NCBI GenBank assembly: GCA_963921195.1
Contig: OY992537.1
Coordinates: 92,896,736 to 92,960,735 of the forward strand
Length of the DNA: 64,000 bases
Direction of reading: 5' to 3'
Origin: Pegoplata infirma
Lineage: Eukaryota > Arthropoda > Insecta > Diptera > Anthomyiidae
The notes beneath the pieces are model-generated. The model worked only from the letters and a program-made list of their open reading frames with translations, searched no databases and had not been told where the DNA came from. Position numbers and translations under genes: made by a program. Of the stretch, positions 31,398-40,233 are shown piece by piece. Each line of letters opens with the position of its first letter. Position 1 is the first letter of the stretch.

Positions 31398-31634
31398 TAT
31401 TTTTTTTTTAATAATTTTTTTTTTTTATTTTTTTTATTTTTTTTTTTTTTAATATGTCCATTTTTAAAAACCCCAATTTCGACCCGCGATGCGCGAACAG
31501 AAGATATGGACCGATTTTGATCATTTCGGTTTTAACTTGCTTTTATTTATTTAAACTAACTTTTCCGCACTATTAATAGTTGATCTGAGCACTTCATTGG
31601 AATACTACTATACATATCTGTTTCGGCTGTGCAA

Positions 31635-31695
31635 AAAACCATGGTCTGGAATAAATTCACATTAAAAACAATCTTTACAAAACCAAAAATGAAAA
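31635..31695. repeat. SINE-tail fragment
   Basis: GGTCTGGAATAAATTCACAT and the following AATCTTTA match the tail of the tRNA-like repeat at about 50033-50080 (TGTCTGGAATAAATCCACAT). Confidence 0.5.
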
Positions 31696-31748
31696 ACACC
31701 AAGTAAAACACTAACAAAACAATTTTATTTTGTATAAAAATCGATTAA

Positions 31749-31754
31749 TTTATT
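31749..31754 (-). terminator. polyadenylation signal of the DNAAF4-like gene
   Basis: AATAAA on the minus strand, about 40 bases after the stop codon at 31793. Confidence 0.55.
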
Positions 31755-31792
31755 TAATAATTTTAAAAACATAATTGCATTCCGCCAAAACA

Positions 31793-32551
31793 CTACTCTT
31801 TTGCATTGGCCACATTTTCAGCCGTAGTATCCTGGGTTCTTGGAGCATTCTCCGACGCAAATGGCCTTGGTAGACCTTCCTGAGATTCTCGTTTTGGTGT
31901 AGCGTATTGAAAACTCGAAAAATTAACATTAATTTTAGCACTACTACGTAGAGCTGCCATTGGTCGGCATATAGGAGTACCCAAACGTCCAAAAACCTTA
32001 GCAGATGTGGGTCTAACATTTGGTAGAGGTGGTGACGATGGTACCGCTGAAGTTTTATGTAGATCACTCTTCATTTTTGCATGTGTCTCTTTGGGTTGCA
32101 CTGTCATAGCCTCACGACACGCCTCCTTTTCAAATTGTTTTACACGTTCACGCATTGCCGTCTCCCGACTAACTTCTCGGGTAATTTCTGTACGCCGTTT
32201 CTGTTCATAACGCTCCAATGCCTTTTCATCACGTTCCTTATTGCGTGTCACTAATTGATCTGAATATTCTAGACGCTTTTGAAATAATTCTTCTTTCGAA
32301 AGTTTTTGAAATATTTCCGGCCAAATACCCTTTTCTTTTTTGATCAATACTATGCGAGCCTCATTTTTGAAAATACGACAAAAACTCGAAATTTCATCAA
32401 TTTCTTGTGTTAAATGGCGTTCAAAGAATATTGGTGGATTATTGAATTTTAAATATGTCGGCAGTAAAACAATGTCCGGTTTACGGGTTATCAAACGATT
32501 TAATTCAATAATGATTTTAATTTCTTCATCTGTTTGAGTGACTTGTACCAT
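31793..32551 (-). CDS. Dnaaf4: DNAAF4 (DYX1C1)-like axonemal dynein assembly factor, CS domain, 252 aa
   Basis: DNAAF4 is a cytoplasmic co-chaperone that helps pre-assemble dynein arms of motile cilia and sperm flagella. This single-exon frame starts with a CS/p23-type segment (about 3-75); PTYLKFNNPPIFFE (31-44) matches the family's YLKVNFPPFLFE signature. A charged, probably coiled stretch follows (about 84-150, many E/K/R), then a Pro/Ser linker and KINVNFSSFQYATPKRESQ (206-224), equivalent to the conserved KINFTPR...RESQ motif. The C-terminal TPR repeats of the vertebrate protein are absent. Fly DNAAF4-like proteins are likewise short, so this is probably the normal dipteran form and not a truncation. 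The ATG context GATAATGG is good, and a polyadenylation signal follows the stop. Neighbours are repeats; no operon or partner is visible. Confidence 0.82.
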   Translation of the reverse strand: MVQVTQTDEEIKIIIELNRLITRKPDIVLLPTYLKFNNPPIFFERHLTQEIDEISSFCRIFKNEARIVLIKKEKGIWPEIFQKLSKEELFQKRLEYSDQLVTRNKERDEKALERYEQKRRTEITREVSRETAMRERVKQFEKEACREAMTVQPKETHAKMKSDLHKTSAVPSSPPLPNVRPTSAKVFGRLGTPICRPMAALRSSAKINVNFSSFQYATPKRESQEGLPRPFASENAPRTQDTTAENVANAKE

Positions 32552-33297
32552 TATCTTAGAATTAATATTATTTTTAAATATTTTTTTTTAATTATATGGA
32601 GTTGGATGACCGCTGGTTTTGCTTTATTTAAAGAATTATTATTTTTTTTATTATATTATTTTTTGTTGCAATTCTTTTCACCAATAAAGATCAAATTCAT
32701 GTGACACCATACAGTTTCGAATATTATTTTTATGATAATTTTCTTTTAATGTTTCTATTCCAACTCAATTTTATTATTTATTTCTATTCGAATGTGTTTG
32801 ATTTTTATTAACCGGCATTTTTTCACTTATTTCGTTGTAAAAATTCTATAGTAACCCCCAACTTAACAACCATCAATAATAATCGATTTAACAAATTGTC
32901 TACGAACTGCATAAATTTATTTATATTCGATTATTGAAGTATTTAACTGTCAATTCAAATTGTATTAAATCTTAATTAACTGTGTCGTTTGTTACACGAG
33001 TATCCTAAATATTCCCGTTTCCTGGTAATATTATTATTAGGGTGGTACTATTTTGTTAGTTCGCACATTAAAATTCGACCGTATATATAAATACTTATGA
33101 AGAACTTTACCAAGTCCAAATTCAGACAGGGCAATTTTAACAGCCGCAATTCTGATTTTATAGTGTATCGGAGAGAGAGGGAAGAATCTTATCTCTCTTT
33201 TTGATACACTAAAAAATCAGAATTTCCGCAATTAAAATTGCCCAATGAATATTCGGTCTAACCTCTAAAAAACTCCATTTTTATAAACTCTGTGGTA
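32552..33297. other. upstream region of the DNAAF4-like gene
   Basis: About 0.75 kb of AT-rich DNA that I do not see repeated elsewhere here, so it probably contains the promoter. No clear TATA/initiator pair is assigned. Around 33140-33240 there is a small inverted pair (CGGAGAGAGAGGGAAGAATC against ATCTCTCTTTTTGATACACT), possibly the edge of another repeat. Confidence 0.45.
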
Positions 33298-33682
33298 CAC
33301 TCAAAAAAAATTAGTCAAATTATTAGAAAAAGTCTCGTAATCTCATTTTTACCCATGATTTTACCAAATTTCTTGGTTTTTTAACAAATAATTCTTTGTT
33401 TTAGTAGATCGACTTTAACATTTTTTTTTTTTTGTAATTTTACATTTTTTTTGTTAATGTCCAAATTTTTAAGACAATTTTACAAAAAAGTAGTAAAATC
33501 ACGAGAATTTCTTTTAAGTTTTATCGCGTCAAAAAAGTTGTAAATTTACATTTTTATTGGTAAAAAGCTTGTAAAAATACAAAAAAGCTCGTAATTTTTG
33601 CTAGAAATTCTCGTAAAATAGGAGGCAGCAAAAAATAAAAGTTACAAACTTTTCTTGTCATTTTACAATGTTTTTTTTAGTA
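33298..33682. mobile_element. CACTCAAAA MITE (TTACAAG type), TA flank
   Basis: It starts CACTCAAAAAAAATTAG after TA and runs through TTGGTAAAAAGCTTGTAAA and CTTGTCATTTTACAATG. The right border is decayed (TTTTAGTA before TA). Same family as 24780-25070, 35419-35700 and 38420-39030. Confidence 0.65.
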
Positions 33683-33808
33683 TACAGGACTGATGTCTGT
33701 AACTACTTGATTTAATTTACAACATTATAGGACATTCTTTAGATCTGGGTAAATGGGCGAGAGACTGTGGTCTGGAAGTTAATTCAAGTAAAACTGAACT
33801 TGTGTTGT

Positions 33809-34012
33809 ACTTTCCACTATCACACTTTTCCATTATACACATCAAAATTTACCAACTTCCTAAAGATTTTTGGATTCTTTTTTGATTGAAACCTAGTCGT
33901 ATCTAATAAGTGAACAATTTCTGGCCAAATTTTTTAAAAAAATATTTCGCTAACATGGTGAAATTACGCTTGTATAATGGAAATGTGTGATAATGAAAAG
34001 TACCCTTAACAA
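33809..34012. mobile_element. small foldback MITE inside the LINE
   Basis: GTACTTTCCACTATCACACT at the left pairs with AATGTGTGATAATGAAAAGTAC at the right end. It immediately interrupts the LINE reading after ...TELVLY. Confidence 0.6.
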
Positions 34013-34087
34013 GGAAAAATAAGATTCCTACTTTTGATCCTATTTTTCTAGACGGCACTTAAATCGCCCTTTCAGTAGAGCCATCTA

Positions 34088-34293
34088 TCGTGTACCCAAA
34101 TCTACTAATAAGTTACTAATTTTAGTATCTTCAAAGTACGAAAATTAGTAATTTTTACTGGTTTTGAATAATATTAGTAAAACATTTTAGTATTGGTTGC
34201 CAATTCCTGCACTAGGTCCTTGTGGACTAAATATTAGTTCGTTAGTTAAATTTTTAGTACCGAATACCCACTTTTTTTTGGGAGTAGATAGGA
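34088..34293. mobile_element. MITE with TACCCA/TGGGTA ends
   Basis: Its right part (GTACCGAATACCCACTTTTT) is the complement of the start of 54819-55037 (GTGGGTATTCAATACTAAAA), and ACTAATAAGTTACTAATTTT is shared. A third insertion within the LINE remnant. Confidence 0.55.
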
Positions 34294-34300
34294 AATTGTA

Positions 34301-35173
34301 CACTCAAAAAAATACGTTAGTAGATTTACAATTTTTTTTTTGCTAACGCTAGTTAGCTAACTTTTAGCAAATATTTAGTTGTGATTAGCATGTTAGCAAA
34401 AAATTCTTGTAAACTTCATTTAGCACATTACCAATTTTAAACAAACTTTGAACTAATTTCTTTTGCTAAATTTGAAATTGAGTTGACAACATTTTTACAA
34501 GATTTTTTGCTAATATTAGCAAAAATAAATGGTAAATTTTTTTTTATTTTCAGAAAACTTAAAATGGCGCTATCTCGGAAACTAAGCCAGATAGAGCAAA
34601 ATGGAGGCCATTTTTGGTTCTCGGGCTGTCCATAGTATCGCCGGTCCTCTTCACATGTGTGGACCCTAATGGGTCCTAACTTTGGATCCAAAAAATTTTA
34701 AAATGCTCATATTTCGGTAAATATTGCCGACATAACAAAACGTCCATAAGCATTTTTGTAGCTCTCAACACGTAGAACAAGACCCCAAAATAATCAAAAG
34801 CTCTCTGAGTAATATTTTTGAAGTTATCGAGTTTTGTAATTCTCAAAACCCCGGTGGTCCCCTAAAATCACGTATCTCAAAAACTAAGCAAGGTAGAGCG
34901 AAACGGACACTAATTTTGGATCAAAAACAATGACGATTTTTAAGGAATCCAAGTAGGTCTAGGCCCATCGGGGTCTGGACCTATCGGGTCCGAACCCAAT
35001 GGGGTCCTCAAATGTGTATGAACTAAGTTGAAATAAAAAAAATTTCAGTTAACTAATTTTTAGCAAAACGTTTTTGCTAACTTTACCAAAAAAATTGTGG
35101 GTTCAAAATCAGCAAATTTTCTTGCAGGTTTACAAGCTTTTTTTGCTAACTTTACAGTTTTTTTTTTTGAGTG
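34301..35173. mobile_element. CACTCAAAA...TTTTGAGTG MITE with TA duplication, 873 bp
   Basis: The ends are CACTCAAAAAAATACGTTAG and ...TTTTTTTGAGTG, with TA on both sides (34299-34300, 35174-35175). The interior contains the ACTAAGCCAGATAGAGCAAA repeat shared with 8160-8700 and 50130-50480. The 84-residue minus frame is not a gene. Confidence 0.75.
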
Positions 35174-35418
35174 TATTTCAAGCGTAATATTAAGAAACGG
35201 GTAAGAAAAGCAACGAATTGATTTATATTCCTGCAAAAGGAAAACGATGGATCCTTAGGTCTAGGTTCGTTCACTGGATATTTACAACAATGGTGAGTTC
35301 AATTATGCTGTATGGAATCATTGTCTGGAGTCCTGTTTTGGAAAGTAAAGAGAACTGTGTCTTTAGCACGAAGGTACAGAAAACTGCATCGATGTGTATC
35401 ACTGGAGCTCTTCGTTCA

Positions 35419-35700
35419 CTCAAAAAAAAAACTTGTCAAATTACTAGAAAAAGCCTCGTATTCCATTTAACCAATATTTGACAGGTTTCCTTGTCAAAAA
35501 AATTTTCGATCGAAATTCACATTTTTTTTTTTTAATTTTACAACTCTTTTTTCGTTAATTTCCAAGGGTTTTTTACAAAAAAAAATCTAGTTAAGTCCCG
35601 AGAATACATTGTAAGTTTTATCGTATCAAAAAAGTTGTAAATTTACAATTTTGTTGGTAAAAAACTTAAATTATAAAATTACAAAAAAGCTCGTAAAAAA
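35419..35700. mobile_element. CACTCAAAA MITE fragment inside the LINE
   Basis: It begins CACTCAAAAAAAAAACTTGT straight after the LINE codons ...CITGALRS and runs to about AAGCTCGTAAA, after which LINE-like sequence resumes. The right terminus is missing. Confidence 0.6.
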
Positions 35701-35880
35701 AGCCTCCCTCTGAGCCTTTTTGTGTGCCACTTTACCACAATGATATCATCCAGACAGTCTTGGATGGGGGGCATTTCGGGTAGAGAGTCCATAAATTTTT
35801 ATATAGAAGGATCGAAGCTGCACGAACAAGTGTGCTATAGAGTATATTCGGGAGAAAATGTCCACCTTATTGTTTTATGA

Positions 35881-37378
35881 AATAAAGTATGTACATAAAT
35901 ATATAAACACGAGTTAATAGACTTTTTTAGGGAATGGTATTGAACAATTGCATGCTTAATACAAAATTGTGTCATTTATTTTTTTTATACCCTCCACTTA
36001 TTGTTAGTGGTAAAGGGTATAAATAAGTTTGTCATTCTGTTTGTAACTGATTAAAATTTCGGTTGAAATGCCGGTCAAAAGTATTCAGACAGAGCAATAG
36101 TAGCTGCAGTTTGTTAAAGACAAGATTTGAAATACCAGAAATTTTGTATGAAATCAGTATTTTTTTATGAGATGTTTTGTATGTAATTTTTAAAGCGTTA
36201 ATTTAAGCTTTATAGCGTCCAGATTGGGTTATTAAACAATGTGCTACGAGGGTAGAACTGAAAAATTATAATTTTTATAGACATTTCTTTAAAAAAAGTT
36301 TAAAAAAAAAAATTAAAATTTTTTTTTTTAATTTTTTTTAGTTCAAACATTAAAAATTTAAAAAAATTCCACTAATTATATCAACAACATTTTTTTAATG
36401 ACCCAAATACTGTAGAAGAAATCTGCATTTTTCGACCTCCAATTCTTTTGACCACCCATTTTTTAGTAAACAAAGAGAGATTTTATTTGATTTTTTCTGT
36501 AAGTACAGATCGAGCACGGGCTCTAATTATATTTGTTATAAGGGTTCAAGTTGAAAAAATGCAGAAGATTTTGTTGAAGATTTTTTACGTTTGTCAGATC
36601 AACCAATTGTGTTTGTTGAATTTTTTTGTTGAAAAAAAAAATAAGATTTTGTACGTTTGTCAATACAAATAATTATTTTAGAGAACTATTACAAACTCGT
36701 TTATCAATTTTTTTAAAAATTTTTTCAACAATCAATATTTACAAACGTTACTTGATATCACAAATTTCCGTATAGAAGCACTTTCAGTGAAAAAGTTAAT
36801 TGTATGTGAGATTGGGCAGGTTCAAAAAAACAGGTGACTCTTATTTTGCTCCCTTCTTTCCTATATGCAAGTTTTAGGACAAATGGTGGGTGCCCTGTGA
36901 AAGACCTTCCTTGTAAGACATTCTAGCGATGACCGTCTGTCCGTCCGTCTGTCTGTCTTTCTTTTGAAATGGTGACCACGCCCAAAATATTATACAGATA
37001 TGGCTGAATTTTGAATTACTTGCTGTTGTCCCGAGCAGTTTTGGTATTGCATTTGAGCGAAATCGGCTCAGCGGTTCAAAAGTTAGAAACAAAATTGTAA
37101 GGACACCTCGAACATCTTGGTACACTCCACATAACCTTCATATACAAAATGCTTTAATTCGGATGCTAATTGTCATATGAAAATAGAATTAGGTATCGAC
37201 TGCAATTTAGGGCGGATTACTCAATGAAAAGTTAGCTGCTAACTGCCGATTTAACGGAGCCTTATGTCAAAATTTGTATGAAAATGTTAAATTTAACGGA
37301 GAGTTATTTTATAACGGAGCATTGAGTAATCCAGCCTTAAACAAGTAAAAATATATTTTTGTTTCACAAAAAAAAAAC
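35881..37378. repeat. mixed interspersed-repeat fragments, no gene
   Basis: TATACCCTCCACTTATTGTTAG near 35990 and GTCTGTCCGTCCGTCTGTCT near 36930 are pieces of the fly GTCCGTCCGTCTGTC repeats. 36805-36900 repeats 23650-23750. The stretch 36100-36800 shows nothing recognisable. GTTAAATTTAACGGAG near 37280 recurs inverted at about 51010-51080. Confidence 0.5.
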
Positions 37379-38200
37379 AAGTAAGAAAATTATAGTCGGT
37401 CAAGACCTACCATATAATACCCTACAACAGAGTTTCCCGGAAAATGGGTCCCAAGTTCAAACATAGACTGATTAGAACTATATTTTGTCAAATCTTGAAT
37501 AAGTGTAAAAAAGACTCGAAAATCAAATGTGAGTGAAATCGGCTTCGATTTGTTGCCAATAAACCGCCTTAACTGGATATCGGGCGAAATTTTCACATGG
37601 GGCCTTAGTCCAAAAATGGTCCGATGATAATCGGATTTGATAAGGTTATTTAATTACGCGTCTAACATACACAAGCAAAATTTTAATTAAATATTTTCGA
37701 TTTTTGTGAAATTTTAGAGATTTATGTGAAAATCGGGAAGGTGGTTTGTATTTGGGCTACATGAAGAACTTGTCCGATTCCTTTAAAATTCGGAATGGTG
37801 ATTTGTGAAGACAAATCACATTTACCTGCCAAATTTTGAAATGATTCCTATTATAATACGGTTATAAGAGTCATTTGAGCCAAAACTAAAGAGGACCTTT
37901 GTATGAGGGCTAGGTCTAAATATGGACCGATTTTTTTTCAATTTCAATAGGCTTCGTCCTTGGGCCAAGAGAGGCTTAAGTTTCAAGTCAATTTATTAAA
38001 AATTACGACCTATACTGTGTTTACACCGTTTACATGGACAGACAGACGGACGAACGGACATCGTTAAATCGACTCAAAAAGTGATTCTGAGTCGATCGAT
38101 ATACTTAAAAGTGGGTCTAGGACCAATATTTCGGGTAGTTACAGACATCAGCACAAACTCATTATACCCTGTACCACAGTGTGATGTAGGGTATAAAAAA
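37379..38200. repeat. fullest copy of the GTCGGTCAAGACC...TATACCC repeat
   Basis: About 0.8 kb from ATTATAGTCGGTCAAGACCT to ACCACAGTGTGATGTAGGGTATAA, continuous here but interrupted at 18416-19775. It contains a GACAGACAGACGGACGAACG stretch. No protein is recognisable. Confidence 0.7.
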
Positions 38201-38418
38201 TTCGCAGATACTTTTTTTTAGCAAACAACTTTTTTATTGCGGAAATTTCTTGCAAATTCGGCAAAGCAGAATTTAACTTTTTGTACTAGTTTGTGTTGTA
38301 TATTAAATACAAAAAAAAACAAGGAACATAAAATTCGTCTTTCATAAAATTCTTCATAACTTTAGTGTTTGTCCATAGATTTTTACGAAACCCACTTTGT
38401 GAAAAAAAAAAAAATATT

Positions 38419-39030
38419 TTTTACTACCTCATATTTCACGAGAGTTCCTAGTAAAAATTACAATTTAATTGGTAAAAAGCTTGTAAAATTACAAACAATT
38501 TTTGAGCTTTTTACCAATAAAATTGTAGACTTACAACTTTTTTGATGCGATAAAAATTACAAGAACTTCTAGTGACTTTACTAGATTTTGTGCTACCTCC
38601 TATTTTACGAGAATTTCTAATAAAAACTACAAGGTTTTTTGTAATTTTACAAGTTTTTTACCAAAAAAATTGTAAATATACAATTTTTTTGATGCGATAG
38701 TACTTAGTGTCTCTTCACAATACAGCAGCAAGCAGCAGACAGCAAAATTTTTACATGTATTTTGTTGTTGGCGCAACAACAAAATACATGTAAAAAATTT
38801 GCTGTCTGCTGCTTGCTGCTGTATTGTGAAGAGACACTTACGAGGAATTCTCGTGACTAAACTTGATTTTTTTTTTGTAAAATTACCTCACAAATTTGGA
38901 CATTTACGAAAAAAATTGTAAAATTACAAGGAAAAATAAAAATTTCGATCGAAATTTTTTTTGTTAAAAATCAAGGAAAACTGTCAAATATTGGTAAAAT
39001 GGGATTACAGGACTTTTTCTAGTAATTTGA
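38419..39030. mobile_element. TTACAAG-type foldback MITE, two rounds of inversion
   Basis: Repeated words TTGGTAAAAAGCTTGTAAAA and CTTACAACTTTTTTGATGCG occur in both orientations. The right part (AGGACTTTTTCTAGTAATTTGACAAG) is the complement of starts such as 35430. A perfect hairpin is inserted at 38707-38837. Confidence 0.65.
38707..38837. mobile_element. 131-bp near-perfect hairpin, TTA duplication
   Basis: GTGTCTCTTCACAATACAGC at the left and its complement at the right continue with one mismatch for about 64 bp of stem around a GCG loop. TTA flanks both sides (38704-38706, 38838-38840). The arms hold GCAGCAAGCAGCAGACAGC. It looks like a tiny palindromic MITE that has inserted in an older one. 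Transcribed, it would fold into a long hairpin RNA. Confidence 0.8.
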
Positions 39031-39181
39031 CAAGTAAAGATTCAATAAAAATGAAAAAAATGTATGCGTAAACAAATTTTTCGATGCAATTTTTGAGGTT
39101 AGCGGTGCATATTACATATTAAAAATATTCGCGGCCCTCATTTTCGTTGTAAGATAGTGAAAATTTATATTATAATTGTAA

Positions 39182-39187
39182 TTTATT
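39182..39187 (-). terminator. candidate polyadenylation signal of the PTB adaptor gene
   Basis: AATAAA on the minus strand about 140 bases after the stop codon at 39327. Confidence 0.45.
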
Positions 39188-39326
39188 TTAACAAAAAAAA
39201 ATATTTATAAAAATTTAAATTATTTTATATACATATTGCACAAATTATCAAAAACTTTGCATAAAGATTAGACTAAATTTAAAAAAAAGATTTCCTGGAT
39301 TTTCCAACCATCATCAAAGGTTAACT

Positions 39327-40180
39327 TTAACAAGCTACCATATGAACTGCCTGTTCCTGATCATCTTCAAATGATACCCAAGTGTTTTGTAGATATTTTC
39401 TAACATCATTATCATTGGCTGCTAAATCAATTAAGGAATTTTCCACCTTTTTATCTTCCACACGAGAGGAGGAGTTATAATGAATTTCAGCTTTGGATTC
39501 TGTAATACCAAAACCATTTTGTTCTTTTAAGATATTTTTGGTATCCAATTTGTTATTAACATTATTATTATTGTTGTTATTATTATTAGTTGATCCTGCT
39601 CCATGATTAGCCTGTTGCACAACGGTGTCACGCCAATTTTGATAGGCATTCTCGAAACAGCGAGCCACTAATAAGGTAATTTCATGGGCAATTTTACGTT
39701 TGGGACATAAAAATACATGGCAAGACATTTTCTCCTTATCCGACAAGGGATCCGGTTCGGAGCTAACAAATGAAAAGGCATGATCATTTGAGGCATCCAC
39801 AGAACAATAGGATATTTTATATATGGAAAAACGCATCAGTGAATCATCGGTAGCATGATCCAATACTTCAATACCCTCCTGGGTAACGTTGACTTTAACG
39901 CGTTTTTGAGATTTATTTTTTCTACCACCAGCTTTGGCATTAGCGATCACAGTTTTTATAGCCTCCGATGTTACTTTCTCGGAACGTTTATTTTCAATGG
40001 GTGTACAACCCAAATATTTGATGTCGTATGTTTGAAATATTGGCTTAACATCTTCTTCATCATCGGCTTCTAAGCTGCCTTCAAAATTTAATTTCAAATC
40101 ATCCACTTGTTTGGCATCTTTTGCAGATTTTACGCCTAAACCCCAATCTTCACCGTCTATTGCATCATCTGATGTAAATT
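39327..40180 (-). CDS. PTB-domain adaptor (ARH/LDLRAP1-like), main and last exon
   Basis: PTB adaptors of this type bind NPxY-like motifs in receptor tails and link them to clathrin and AP-2 during endocytosis. The exon opens after an acceptor (TTATTCTTACAG) at 40180. The codon at 40106 is GTG, so the true frame runs further upstream and begins in another exon. With the exon at 57341-57383 the protein is 298 residues. The PTB domain covers about 60-200: FQTYDIKYLGCTPIE (63-77), SEAIKTVIANAKAGG, FSIYKISYC (132-140), CHVFLCPKRKIAHEITL (168-184). IANAKA...SIYKISYC...AFLC-type wording is closest to ARH. An Asn run follows, then SLIDLAAND (263-271), a weak clathrin-box-like motif, and an acidic C-terminus. 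I cannot name the orthologue. The intron upstream is about 17 kb. Confidence 0.85.
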
Positions 40181-40233
40181 CTGTAAGAATAATAAAAAAA
40201 AAATCTTGTCAGTCTTGATTAATTATTAAATTA

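Larger units (their letters stand above)
33715..35880 (+). pseudogene. decayed non-LTR retrotransposon (Jockey/R1-type RT and RNase H pieces)
   Basis: Three remnants in order share one strand. At about 33742-33810 the translation LGKWARDCGLEVNSSKTELV matches the RT stretch 'W...CGL.VN..KTELV'. At 35174-35418 the pieces FVHWIFTTMVSSIMLYGIIV and VQKTASMCITGALRS match the RT thumb ('KVQR.A...ITGA.R'). At about 35795-35870 INFYIEGSKLHEQVCYRVYS matches the RNase H start ('.FTDGSK'), with the Asp changed to Glu. Stops and frame changes separate the pieces, and at least four MITEs interrupt them. Dead element. Confidence 0.75.

Noticed and set aside
31750..32067. 105-codon minus-strand frame overlapping the DNAAF4-like gene
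   Set aside because: Another frame of the same strand without recognisable domains; the 252-codon frame has the family motifs.
40104..40106. Start of the PTB protein at MDDLKLNF
   Set aside because: The codon is GTG, not ATG. The frame continues upstream to a splice acceptor at 40180, so this is not the start.
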